NCBI GenBank assembly: GCA_900540255.1
Contig: UQFE01000061.1
Location: forward strand, 1-8,668
Reading direction: 5' to 3'
DNA length: 8,668 bases
From: an uncultured Clostridium sp.
Lineage (GTDB): Bacteria; Bacillota; Clostridia; Clostridiales; Clostridiaceae
Positions 1-6,594 of the stretch are shown piece by piece (position 1 is the first letter of the stretch; each line of letters begins with the position of its first letter). The notes beneath the pieces are model-generated. The model searched no databases. It saw only the letters and a program-made list of their open reading frames with translations, and was not told the DNA's origin. The translations under genes were made by a program, and so were the position numbers.

Positions 1-58
1 TTAAAAAATAAAAATCAACACAATATATTGTAGTATTTATTCTTAATGCGACATCACC
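1..58. repeat. Hairpin-type intergenic repeat, copy 1 (cut by window edge)
   Basis: Positions 19-58 match positions 8341-8380 at 37 of 40 bases in the same orientation. The shared core includes TTCTTAATGCGACAT. In the complete copy at the other end of the window this segment is the 3' arm plus loop of a large hairpin. Here the partner arm would lie left of base 1, so the hairpin cannot be confirmed. The repeat begins 10 bases past the histidine kinase stop codon, so it may terminate that minus-strand operon. It could be a terminator family or a small non-autonomous mobile element; the sequence alone does not decide. Confidence 0.65.
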
Positions 59-67
59 TTTATTCAT

Positions 68-1267
68 TTAATTATATATATCAGAAAATTCTATATTACA
101 TTTTTCAACCCTTGATTTAGTTAAATTTGTATTTTTAATATGTTCATTATTAATTCTTTTTTTAGGAAGTGTAATAGTAAACTTACTTCCTTCATTTTCC
201 TTGCTTTCTACAGTAATTTTTCCTTTATGCATTTCTACAAGAGATTTAACTAAAGATAATCCTATACCACTTCCATTAAAACTTTTAGTTAGCTTATTAT
301 CTATTTGTTCATATCTATTGAAAATTTTATTAAGTTTTTGCTTTGGCATACCTATTCCAGTATCCTTAACTGATATATATACATTTTCTTTATCAGAGTT
401 AATATTTACAATTATCTTCCCATCTGGCCTTGTATATTTTATAGCATTAGAAAGCAAATTTAATATTATTCTCTCTATTTTATCTGGATCACAAGCTATT
501 GTTTCCTCTTCTGTATCAGTATCAAAAATAAGTTCAATCCCCTTATTTTTTATATATTCTAAAACAGACATAGTTATATCTTCTACAACACTTACTATAT
601 TATAATTTCCAAGCTCAATATCATAATATCCATAATCAATTTTATTCATATCTATAATATTATTTACTAACCTTAAAAGCCTATAACAATTTTGCTTAAT
701 TGAAGTCATATACTTTTTTAAATCAACTTCTTCATTTGAAATTATATTTTTATTTTCTATATTTTTATTTATTAATTGCATTGTTGCTAAAATAATATTT
801 AAAGGAGTTTTAAATTCATGTGATATATTTGAAAAAAATTCATTTTTTATTCCTTCTAATTCAATTGCTCGCTCATAAGCTAACTTTTCATCAAGAATTT
901 TTTGCTTTTCACTTATATCCTTAGCTATTACTATATACACTTTATCTTCTTCTATATATTTGAAATTACCCTTAAGTAATTTATAATTTTCGTCCTTGCA
1001 TTTAACTTTAAATTCTAATCCTTTAATTTCATCTTTTATATTTGAAGTTTTTTTATACCCTAATATCCTAAGTAAATCATCTTGATGAATAAAATTGCTC
1101 CACTCAACAGAAATTACTTCTTTTTCATTCCATCCTAATATTTCATTACAAGATTTACTCACTCTCTTAATCTTGCTGTCAGTACCTATGATTGCTATAA
1201 TATCAATTGCTATTTCAAATAAATATTCAAGATTATTATTCTTATCTAATCTTAAAAGATTTTGCAT
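68..1267 (-). CDS. Soluble PAS-domain sensor histidine kinase
   Basis: A 399-aa sensor kinase expected to autophosphorylate on histidine and pass the phosphate to a response regulator. An N-terminal PAS domain (about residues 12-120, ending in the typical DISE segment) is followed by a short helix. The HisKA H-box is SHEFKTP with phosphoacceptor His150. The HATPase domain has an N-box (Asn270, Asn274), a G1 box DTGIGMP (302-308), an F-box near 315-320 and a G2 box GSGIGLSL (332-339). All catalytic boxes are intact. There is no transmembrane segment or signal peptide, so it should sense a cytoplasmic signal through PAS, as NtrB-like kinases do. There is no fused receiver. The ATG is the only standard start after an in-frame stop at about 1319-1321; its ribosome site is weak (a GGGGG run 12 bases upstream). 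It is the last gene of the glnA cluster, 154 bp after the unknown gene, with its own promoter. Its cognate regulator is not certain. Confidence 0.93.
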   Translation of the reverse strand: MQNLLRLDKNNNLEYLFEIAIDIIAIIGTDSKIKRVSKSCNEILGWNEKEVISVEWSNFIHQDDLLRILGYKKTSNIKDEIKGLEFKVKCKDENYKLLKGNFKYIEEDKVYIVIAKDISEKQKILDEKLAYERAIELEGIKNEFFSNISHEFKTPLNIILATMQLINKNIENKNIISNEEVDLKKYMTSIKQNCYRLLRLVNNIIDMNKIDYGYYDIELGNYNIVSVVEDITMSVLEYIKNKGIELIFDTDTEEETIACDPDKIERIILNLLSNAIKYTRPDGKIIVNINSDKENVYISVKDTGIGMPKQKLNKIFNRYEQIDNKLTKSFNGSGIGLSLVKSLVEMHKGKITVESKENEGSKFTITLPKKRINNEHIKNTNLTKSRVEKCNIEFSDIYN

Positions 1268-1334
1268 ACCCTTTTGATACCCCCATACCGCTTCTACTTC
1301 TATTGACCTTACATCATTTTACCATCTTAAATAT

Positions 1335-1363
1335 ATTATACATATATCTACCTTTTCCCTCAA
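1335..1363 (-). promoter_or_regulatory. Internal sigma-A type promoter for the histidine kinase
   Basis: On the minus strand TTGAGG (1363-1358) and TATAAT (1340-1335) are separated by exactly 17 bases. This is a near-consensus vegetative promoter. Transcription would start near 1328, giving a leader of about 60 nt before the kinase ATG. The kinase could therefore be made independently of the glnA transcript. I see no terminator between the upstream gene and this promoter, so read-through is also possible. Confidence 0.6.
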
Positions 1364-1421
1364 CCTTTTTTTACCATTTTATTTTTTATTTTCCGTAACT
1401 TCCAATATATCAACCAAATTT

Positions 1422-1931
1422 TTATTCTATTATTAAATTATACTTTCGGGCAATATTTTTATAATTAGTTAAATCCTTCTCACTTTTATAAAATATAGGA
1501 AATTTATTATTATAATTTCCCCATATAGTACATGGTATCTTTGTAAAATATATTGTAGAAAATAATATTTCCTTACAATTCATTTTATTTATAAACTCAA
1601 TACTATCTATTGGTAATTTGTAATAAACTCCTTTTGTACTATTTTTAGATTTAAAATCCATTAAAAACTTTTTCCCATTTTCACTTAGCATATTTTCTAA
1701 TTTATTTTTATCTTCTTGCTTTAAAAAATTATAATAAAAATCAACAAATGAATTATCAATATTGTTTAACAATGCTGCTTCTTTTAAAAAACCTAACATT
1801 TTATTTTCAAAATCTTTATTATCAATTGCTTTAATAGTTTTATTTTTATAATTATTAAATCCTTGTATAATATTATCAAATTTAATTTTAACCTTTTCTT
1901 TAAAATAAATTTCATCTATTGGAATTAACAC
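1422..1931 (-). CDS. Unrecognised 169-aa protein in the glnA-ANTAR-kinase cluster
   Basis: I do not recognise a family. The product is soluble, rich in Lys, Asn and Ile, and has no signal peptide or membrane segment. The first half (about residues 10-100) looks helical. The second half contains more aromatic and beta-prone stretches, for example CKEILFSTIYFTKIPCTIWG near residues 119-138 with two cysteines. The start is GTG: the in-frame codons upstream back to a TGA hold no ATG, TTG or GTG. An AAGGAG lies 11 bases before the GTG, a long but usable spacing. The gap to the ANTAR gene is 41 bp with no terminator visible, so co-transcription with glnA and the ANTAR gene is likely. Position suggests a role in nitrogen signalling, but that is guilt by association only. 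Confidence 0.75.
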   Translation of the reverse strand: MLIPIDEIYFKEKVKIKFDNIIQGFNNYKNKTIKAIDNKDFENKMLGFLKEAALLNNIDNSFVDFYYNFLKQEDKNKLENMLSENGKKFLMDFKSKNSTKGVYYKLPIDSIEFINKMNCKEILFSTIYFTKIPCTIWGNYNNKFPIFYKSEKDLTNYKNIARKYNLIIE

Positions 1932-1972
1932 TTCAGTCTCTACTCCTTCTTCTATTATGTTAATATATTTTT

Positions 1973-2542
1973 TTAATTTTCATAAGTTCTTAATATTCCC
2001 TCTGCTATAGTTTTTCTAGTTGTTCTCATATCCATAGCTTGTTTTTCAATATATCTATGGGCCTCTGATTCTGTCATATTTAAATATTGTATTAAAATAC
2101 ACTTAGCCCTATCTATCATTTTAATATCTTCAATTTTTTGTAAAAGTTTGTTATTTTCTTTTTTTAACTTATATATTTTATTATATGTAGCATTGGCTAT
2201 TTTTAAAACGCTCCAAAATATTGTCCTATTCATTGGCTTAGCAATTGTAATTATCCCATATTCTTCAACCTTTTCGCTAATTTCATCATAAATATCATTT
2301 CTAACTACAATAATAACTTGTCCTATACTACTTGAAACTATATCTTTTGCAAATTCATCTCCAAATTCATCTATTAAAGGTGAATTAATAATACATAAAT
2401 CAAAAATTCTTTCAACTAATAACCTTCTTGCTTCTCCACCATTTGTTACGGTGACTACTTCCCCATAAGAGTTTTGTGAAAGCACTTCAATAAAAAATTC
2501 CCTTGCTTTGTTACTGCTGGATACTATTAGTACACTATCCAA
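1973..2542 (-). CDS. nitR: ANTAR-domain transcription antiterminator with degenerate receiver (NitR-like)
   Basis: An RNA-binding antiterminator, 189 aa from the TTG start. The N-terminal half (about residues 3-115) has the CheY-like fold pattern, but the acidic pocket reads SSS (8-10) instead of Asp pairs, and the phosphoacceptor site reads DLCIIN with Asn53 in place of Asp. The conserved Lys of the KP motif (Lys102) remains. A coiled-coil linker (about 119-140) leads to a C-terminal ANTAR domain (about 129-186) with the hallmark run RAKCIL..YLNMTESEAHRYIEKQAMD. Known ANTAR proteins (NasR, AmiR, EutV) bind a hairpin with a six-base loop and block an overlapping terminator. An ATG 33 bases upstream is in frame but has a poor ribosome site; the TTG has AAGGGGG seven bases before it and removes an 11-residue non-conserved tail. 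It lies 47 bp after glnA, as nitR does in Clostridium saccharobutylicum. A likely target is the glnN leader. Confidence 0.9.
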   Translation of the reverse strand: MDSVLIVSSSNKAREFFIEVLSQNSYGEVVTVTNGGEARRLLVERIFDLCIINSPLIDEFGDEFAKDIVSSSIGQVIIVVRNDIYDEISEKVEEYGIITIAKPMNRTIFWSVLKIANATYNKIYKLKKENNKLLQKIEDIKMIDRAKCILIQYLNMTESEAHRYIEKQAMDMRTTRKTIAEGILRTYEN

Positions 2543-2549
2543 AGAACCG

Positions 2550-2556
2550 CCCCCTT
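2550..2556 (-). promoter_or_regulatory. Ribosome binding site deciding the TTG start of the ANTAR gene
   Basis: On the minus strand AAGGGGG ends seven bases before TTG (2542-2540). The alternative ATG (2575-2573) has only weakly purine-rich sequence upstream, and using it would place this G-run inside the coding region. The protein from TTG begins at the first beta strand of the receiver fold, as expected. Confidence 0.75.
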
Positions 2557-2589
2557 GTATACTTAAATAAAGCATTTATTTTCTTACTT

Positions 2590-3903
2590 TTAAATATATT
2601 CAAAGTACATTCTTTTAATATTTTCTTTTTCTATTGCTTTATTATATCTGTCTACTTCAGTTTGCTTTAATTCTACATATCTATTTAAAAATTCACTACC
2701 TATTACACTTTTAATAAATTCACTTTCTTTTGCAATATCCAATGCTTCTTGAAGACTTTCTGGTAACACTTCTATATCTTTTAACTTTTCTTCACCTAAA
2801 ATATATAAATTCTCATTTATTTCCTTTGGCAAAGTTAATGAATTTTCAATTCCATAAACACCTGCTGCAAGAATTAACGAAAATGCCAAATATGGATTTA
2901 TAGCTGAATCTGGAGATCTTAATTCCATTCTTGTTTTTTCTCCAGTTGCAGCAGGAATTCTAATTAACTGTGAACGATTTTGATGCGACCAAGAAATATA
3001 TTTTGGTGCTTCAAATTTTCCAAATCTCTCATATGAATTAACAATAGGATTTAAAAAAGCTGTAATTTCTCTAGTCTTACTTAAAACTCCAGCTATAAAA
3101 CTTTCAGCCTCTGAATCCTTCTCCCCCTCATTTTTAAATATATTAGAACCATTTTTATTTAATGATATATTTATATGCAATCCATTTCCACTTTTATTAC
3201 TTAAAGGCTTTGGCATAAATGATGCATACAATCCTGCTCTTCCTGCAATTGCCTTAACCATTGACTTAAATGTTAAAAAGTTATCTGCTGCATTAAGAGA
3301 ATCACTATATTTAAAATCTATTTCATTTTGCCCTGGTCCTTGTTCATGGTGGGAGGTTTCAGGTTTGATATACATTTCTTCTAAGCAAAGACAAATTTCT
3401 CTTCTTATATTTTCACCTTTATCAATTGGTGCTATATCAAAATATCCACCTTTATCATGTGTAATATAAGTTGCCTCACCATTTTCATCAGTTTTAAATA
3501 AATAAAACTCACATTCTGTTCCTATGTATGGAACATACCCCTTATGATTACATCTTTTTATAATATTTTTTAAAATATTTCTACTATCATATATAAACTC
3601 TTTTTTTTCAGGAGTTTTTATATCACAAAAAAATCTAATAACTCTTCCTTGTTGAGGTCTCCATGGTAATACATTTAAAGTACTTGGATCTGGAAATAAC
3701 AATAAATCAGAATTTACAACATCACCAAATCCCTTTATTGCTGATGCATCAAAAGAAACTCCTTCTTTAAATGCCCTTTCTAACTCATCTGGCATTATTG
3801 AAATATTTTTTTGTGTTCCAAAAATATCACAAAAAGCTAATCTAATGAATTTAACATCATTTTGTTTAACAAATTCTAAAACTTCTCTAATAGCATATGA
3901 CAT
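2590..3903 (-). CDS. glnA: Glutamine synthetase type I (GSI-alpha)
   Basis: Makes glutamine from glutamate, ammonium and ATP as a cytoplasmic dodecamer. The 437-aa product fits the short GSI-alpha form, close to the 444 aa of Bacillus. Visible active-site elements are the flexible loop FDASAIKGF (51-59), metal ligands Glu130 and Glu132 (GTECEF), Glu187 and Glu194 (HHEQGPGQNEIDF), His243 (GNGLHI), flap Glu298 (FEAPKY), Arg310 and Arg315 (NRSQLIR) and Glu327/Arg329 (RMELR). The adenylylation motif NLYDLPPEE is not kept (NLYILGEEK), as expected for a non-adenylylated enzyme. The segment that in Bacillus reads FVRIEESD reads FGDVVNSD here, so the allosteric Arg62 is Asp61. The ATG has GGGGG seven bases upstream. 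No glnR precedes it. It is the first gene of a cluster with the ANTAR regulator and has a long leader with its own attenuator-like stem. Confidence 0.97.
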   Translation of the reverse strand: MSYAIREVLEFVKQNDVKFIRLAFCDIFGTQKNISIMPDELERAFKEGVSFDASAIKGFGDVVNSDLLLFPDPSTLNVLPWRPQQGRVIRFFCDIKTPEKKEFIYDSRNILKNIIKRCNHKGYVPYIGTECEFYLFKTDENGEATYITHDKGGYFDIAPIDKGENIRREICLCLEEMYIKPETSHHEQGPGQNEIDFKYSDSLNAADNFLTFKSMVKAIAGRAGLYASFMPKPLSNKSGNGLHINISLNKNGSNIFKNEGEKDSEAESFIAGVLSKTREITAFLNPIVNSYERFGKFEAPKYISWSHQNRSQLIRIPAATGEKTRMELRSPDSAINPYLAFSLILAAGVYGIENSLTLPKEINENLYILGEEKLKDIEVLPESLQEALDIAKESEFIKSVIGSEFLNRYVELKQTEVDRYNKAIEKENIKRMYFEYI

Positions 3904-3949
3904 ATCTCTTCCCCCAGTTAATATACCTTTTTATTATATTATTTTCTAT

Positions 3950-4085
3950 AAAAAAAGCATTCATCAAATATTTTTATGACCTACAACTTAACAATAAATA
4001 ATAATTAATCTTTAGTATGATTTAAATTAAATTTAACTAAATCTTATGTTTTATACTGTACATCTAAAAAATATTTAATGAATAC
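3950..4085 (-). terminator. Long-range terminator (attenuator-like) in the glnA leader
   Basis: Read on the minus strand, GTATTCATTAAATATTTTT (4085-4067) pairs along 19 positions with AAAAATATTTGATGAATGC (3975-3957). The run ends in T7 (3956-3950). Seventeen pairs are Watson-Crick and two are U.G wobbles. The wobbles work only in RNA made from the minus strand, which argues for a structure in the glnA transcript. The 5' arm starts about ten bases after the predicted start site; the 91-nt loop is AU-rich and can fold internally (for example TTTAGT with ACTAAA). Formation would stop transcription about 45 bases before the glnA ATG. I found no ANTAR hexaloop hairpin, T-box or known riboswitch core inside it. 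The stem is AU-rich, so its stability as a terminator is uncertain. Confidence 0.55.
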
Positions 4086-4100
4086 CTCACTTTTTCCAAT

Positions 4101-4129
4101 ATTATACAATATTGTATTTTTATTAGCAA
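4101..4129 (-). promoter_or_regulatory. glnA operon promoter
   Basis: On the minus strand TTGCTA (4129-4124) and TATAAT (4106-4101) are separated by 17 bases. Transcription would begin near 4097-4094, giving a leader of roughly 190 nt. A perfect palindrome overlaps the -10 element. Confidence 0.6.
4104..4117. promoter_or_regulatory. Perfect 14-bp palindrome over the glnA -10 region (candidate operator)
   Basis: ATACAATATTGTAT is its own reverse complement. It covers half of the -10 hexamer and most of the adjoining spacer of the glnA promoter. CAATATT is also repeated just downstream (4097-4103 and 4107-4113). The position suits a repressor site. AT-rich palindromes arise easily by chance in this background, and the sequence does not match the GlnR/TnrA consensus. 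Confidence 0.35.
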
Positions 4130-4174
4130 TATATCTATTATTAAAATTTAATTTCACTTTTTTTAAATCAACTG

Positions 4175-4203
4175 TTTACTTTTGGGTAATTTAGGGATAT
4201 AAT
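4175..4203 (+). promoter_or_regulatory. glnN promoter
   Basis: TTTACT (4175-4180) and TATAAT (4198-4203) are spaced by 17 bases. The start site would lie near 4210, just before the ANTAR-type hairpin, giving a leader of about 70 nt. A second, weaker pair lies further upstream (TTGTAT near 4112, TATTAT near 4136, spacing 18) and would give a longer leader. Confidence 0.6.
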
Positions 4204-4213
4204 ACATATATAA

Positions 4214-4229
4214 ACAGCAACGGCGCTGT
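4214..4229 (+). promoter_or_regulatory. ANTAR-target hexaloop hairpin (antiterminator) in the glnN leader
   Basis: ACAGC (4214-4218) and GCTGT (4225-4229) form a perfect 5-bp stem around the six-base loop AACGGC. The loop has A at position 1 and G at position 4, the two bases conserved in ANTAR-bound hairpins. The loop and 3' arm (4222-4229) are also the first eight bases of the terminator's 5' arm, so the two structures exclude each other. This is the classical layout of an ANTAR-controlled antitermination site. The usual second, upstream hairpin (P1) is not visible between the predicted start site and this stem, so the motif is incomplete or the true start lies further upstream. Confidence 0.7.
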
Positions 4230-4259
4230 GGACACTTATTTGTCCACAGTGCCTTTTTT
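4222..4259 (+). terminator. Intrinsic terminator in the glnN leader
   Basis: GGCGCTGTGGACA (4222-4234) pairs with TGTCCACAGTGCC (4241-4253): 13 bp with one G.U wobble and a six-base loop. It is followed at once by T6 (4254-4259). It ends 20 bases before the glnN start codon and lies entirely between promoter and gene, so it can only act by attenuation. It is the most GC-rich stretch of the intergenic region. Confidence 0.9.
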
Positions 4260-4279
4260 ATTTAAAGGGGGCTATAATT

Positions 4280-6373
4280 ATGAAAGATATACCAAATTTA
4301 TTTGGTAGTTTAGTTTTTAACGATAATGTTATGAAAGCAAGATTACCAAAGGAAACTTATAAAGCATTAAAAAATTATATTAAAGCAGGAAAATCACTTG
4401 ATTTAGATGTTGCTAATGTAGTTGCTAATGCAATGAAGGATTGGGCTATAGAAAAAGGAGCAACACATTTCACTCATTGGTTTCAACCAATGACTGGTGT
4501 TACAGCTGAAAAGCATGATAGTTTCATTTATCCTGATAAAGATGGAAATATTATAATGGAGTTTTCAGGTAAAGAACTTATTAAAGGGGAACCTGATGCA
4601 TCTAGTTTTCCATCAGGAGGACTTAGAGCTACATTTGAAGCTAGAGGATATACTGCATGGGATCCAACATCATATGCATTTATAAAAGATGGTACTTTAT
4701 GCATACCTACAGCTTTTTGTTCTTATAGTGGTGAAGCCTTAGATAAAAAAACTCCTGTATTAAGATCAATGCAAGCCTTAAACAAACAAGCTTTACGTAT
4801 ATTAAAACTTTTTGGAAAAACTAATATAAAAAAAGTTATTACAACTGTAGGTCCTGAACAAGAATATTTCTTAGTTGATAAGGAAATGTATGAAAAGAGA
4901 CCTGATTTAGTTTTTTGTGGTAGAACATTATTTGGTGCAAGACCTCCTAAGGGACAAGAGTTAGAAGATCATTATTTTGGTACTATTACACCAAGAGTAT
5001 CTGCTTACATGAAAGAACTTGATGAAGAACTTTGGAAATTAGGTGTATTAGCTAAAACTAAACACAATGAAGTTGCACCTGCTCAACATGAATTAGCTCC
5101 TATATTTGCTACAACAAATATAGCAACTGATCATAACCAACTAACTATGGAACTTATGAAATCCATAGCAAATAAACATGGACTAGCATGTTTACTTCAT
5201 GAAAAACCTTTTGCTGGTGTAAATGGTAGTGGTAAGCATAATAACTGGTCAATTTCTACTGATACCGGAGTTAACTTATTAGAACCTGGTGATACTCCAT
5301 CAGAAAATGCACAATTTTTATTATTTCTTACATCTATAATTAAAGCTGTTGATGATTATCAAGATTTATTACGTGTTTCTGTTGCAAGTGCTGGAAATGA
5401 TCATAGATTAGGTGCAAACGAAGCTCCTCCAGCTATTGTATCAATATTCCTTGGAGATGAATTAACTGAAATATTAAAATCTATTGAAAATGATACCTCT
5501 TATATTTGTAAGGAAAAAAGCCCAATGGAAATTGGAGTTCGTGTATTACCTAAATTTTTTAAAGATACTACAGATAGAAATAGAACTTCTCCATTTGCAT
5601 TTACCGGTAATAAATTTGAATTTAGGATGCTTGGATCAGCTTTTTCAATTGCAGGCGCTAACATTGTATTAAATACAATTGTGGCAGAAGAACTAAGTCA
5701 ATTTGCAGATATTCTTGAAAATAGTTCTAACTTTGATGAAGATTTAAATACACTTATTAAAAACACAATAAAATCTCATAACAAAATTATTTTTAATGGA
5801 AATAACTACTCTAATGATTGGGTTAAGGAAGCTGAAAAAAGAGGTCTTTTAAATTTAAAAACTACACCTGATGCTCTTCCTAGCTTTGTAAATAGTAAAA
5901 ATGTTGAATTATTTACTAAACATCATGTTTTATCAGAAACTGAATTATATTCAAGATATGAAATCTTATTGGACAATTATAGTAAAACCATTAATATAGA
6001 AGCATTAACTATGATTGATTTAGCTAAAAAAGAAATAATTCCAGCTATTCTTGGATATCAAGGAGAAATTGCAGAAATTGCAAATAATAAAAAGAAATTA
6101 TCTTCTTCTATCCAATGTTGTTTAGAAGAAAATATTCTTAATAAGATTTCTACTTTAGGAAATTCATTATATAGCAAACTTGAAGATTTAGAAAAGTCAG
6201 TATTAGATGCTAAACTTCATACAGAAGCTCTTGATTTAGCTAAATATTATAGAGAATCAGTATTTATGAATATGCAACAATTACGAGCTGTAGTTGATGA
6301 ACTTGAAACTCTTGTAAGTAAAAAATATTGGACACTTCCTAGTTACGGTGAATTATTATTTAGCGTTAATTAA
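4280..6373 (+). CDS. glnN: Glutamine synthetase type III (GlnN)
   Basis: A second glutamine synthetase from a family only distantly related to GSI, forming double-ring dodecamers in the cytoplasm. At 697 aa it is near the usual length of about 700-730. The GSIII N-terminal region (about 1-180) is followed by the catalytic core: Glu193/Glu195 (GPEQEYF), Glu264 and Glu271 ([11 protein letters not shown]), His320 ([11 protein letters not shown]), the GSIII signature [12 protein letters not shown] (373-384), Arg435 (DRNRTSP) and Glu447/Arg449 (FEFRMLGS). The C-terminal region (about 540-697) is helical. All catalytic motifs are intact. The ATG has AAAGGGGG eight bases upstream. The gene diverges from glnA, which codes for the unrelated type I enzyme. 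Its leader has a terminator overlapped by an ANTAR-type hairpin, so expression is probably controlled by the antiterminator encoded on the other side of glnA. It ends with its own terminator and is therefore probably monocistronic. Confidence 0.97.
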   Translation: MKDIPNLFGSLVFNDNVMKARLPKETYKALKNYIKAGKSLDLDVANVVANAMKDWAIEKGATHFTHWFQPMTGVTAEKHDSFIYPDKDGNIIMEFSGKELIKGEPDASSFPSGGLRATFEARGYTAWDPTSYAFIKDGTLCIPTAFCSYSGEALDKKTPVLRSMQALNKQALRILKLFGKTNIKKVITTVGPEQEYFLVDKEMYEKRPDLVFCGRTLFGARPPKGQELEDHYFGTITPRVSAYMKELDEELWKLGVLAKTKHNEVAPAQHELAPIFATTNIATDHNQLTMELMKSIANKHGLACLLHEKPFAGVNGSGKHNNWSISTDTGVNLLEPGDTPSENAQFLLFLTSIIKAVDDYQDLLRVSVASAGNDHRLGANEAPPAIVSIFLGDELTEILKSIENDTSYICKEKSPMEIGVRVLPKFFKDTTDRNRTSPFAFTGNKFEFRMLGSAFSIAGANIVLNTIVAEELSQFADILENSSNFDEDLNTLIKNTIKSHNKIIFNGNNYSNDWVKEAEKRGLLNLKTTPDALPSFVNSKNVELFTKHHVLSETELYSRYEILLDNYSKTINIEALTMIDLAKKEIIPAILGYQGEIAEIANNKKKLSSSIQCCLEENILNKISTLGNSLYSKLEDLEKSVLDAKLHTEALDLAKYYRESVFMNMQQLRAVVDELETLVSKKYWTLPSYGELLFSVN

Positions 6374-6390
6374 ATATCTTAGTTACACAA

Positions 6391-6453
6391 AGGCGTGTAT
6401 TTTAAACTAGATTATTATAAATTCTAGATAAAATACATGCCTAATTTATTTTA
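6391..6453 (+). terminator. glnN terminator
   Basis: AGGCGTGTATTTTA (6391-6404) pairs with TAAAATACATGCCT (6429-6442): 14 bp with one G.U wobble. An inner stem CTAGA/TCTAG extends the hairpin into the loop. A T-rich but interrupted tail follows (6445-6453). It starts 17 bases after the glnN stop codon. The outer stem is also nearly perfect on the other strand, but no minus-strand gene needs it. Confidence 0.7.
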
Positions 6454-6469
6454 TAAAAAAAATTAAAAT

Positions 6470-6571
6470 AGTTAGTGTTTAAACTTAATGATGTTTAAAA
6501 AATTGTTATTATTTATATACTTTAAAAGCTTATTAAAAAAAATATCATCCAAGCAATTTAAACTGCTAACT
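6470..6571 (+). promoter_or_regulatory. Separated inverted repeat in the amt upstream region
   Basis: AGTTAGTGTTTAAA (6470-6483) faces TTTAAACTGCTAACT (6557-6571). AGTTAG and TTTAAA are complementary to the far copy, with a TG/CAG mismatch between. TGTTTAAA also occurs as a direct repeat (6476-6483 and 6492-6499), the second copy lying on the likely -35 region. This could be a set of binding sites for a regulator or, if transcription starts upstream of 6470, a long-range RNA stem ending just before the ribosome site. No terminator or ANTAR hexaloop is present here. Confidence 0.3.
6494..6521 (+). promoter_or_regulatory. Possible amt promoter
   Basis: TTTAAA (6494-6499) and TATACT (6516-6521) are 16 bases apart. 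The -35 is poor, as is common for promoters that need an activator. The start would be near 6528, giving a leader of about 67 nt. No sigma-54 site (GG-N10-GC) is seen. Alternatives in this AT-rich stretch cannot be excluded. Confidence 0.35.
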
Positions 6572-6594
6572 TTAAGTATAAGGAGGAATTTTAT

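Noticed and set aside
201..605. Open frame on the plus strand opposite the histidine kinase
   Set aside because: It is the complement of conserved kinase domain codons; the product is low-complexity Leu/Ile/Ser with no ribosome site or family resemblance.
1095..1398. Two short plus-strand open frames over the kinase 5' end
   Set aside because: They overlap the kinase coding region and its promoter antisense, are AT-rich hydrophobic translations, and lack ribosome sites.
3904..4100. T-box or known glutamine riboswitch in the glnA leader
   Set aside because: No T-box core or specifier pattern and no recognisable glnA-motif core; the region is too AU-rich to support either.
3904..4100. ANTAR hexaloop hairpin in the glnA leader
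   Set aside because: Every A-N-N-G six-base candidate I checked lacks complementary flanks of four or more bases.
4240..4248. DnaA-box-like TTGTCCACA in the glnN leader
   Set aside because: It is explained as the 3' arm of the terminator and deviates from the consensus at position 3.
3904..4279. GlnR/TnrA operators (TGTNA-N7-TNACA) between glnA and glnN
   Set aside because: I scanned both strands by eye and found no match to the spacing and half-sites.
5484..5672. 62-aa open frame within glnN in another frame
   Set aside because: It is fully contained in a conserved part of GSIII and has no independent start signals.
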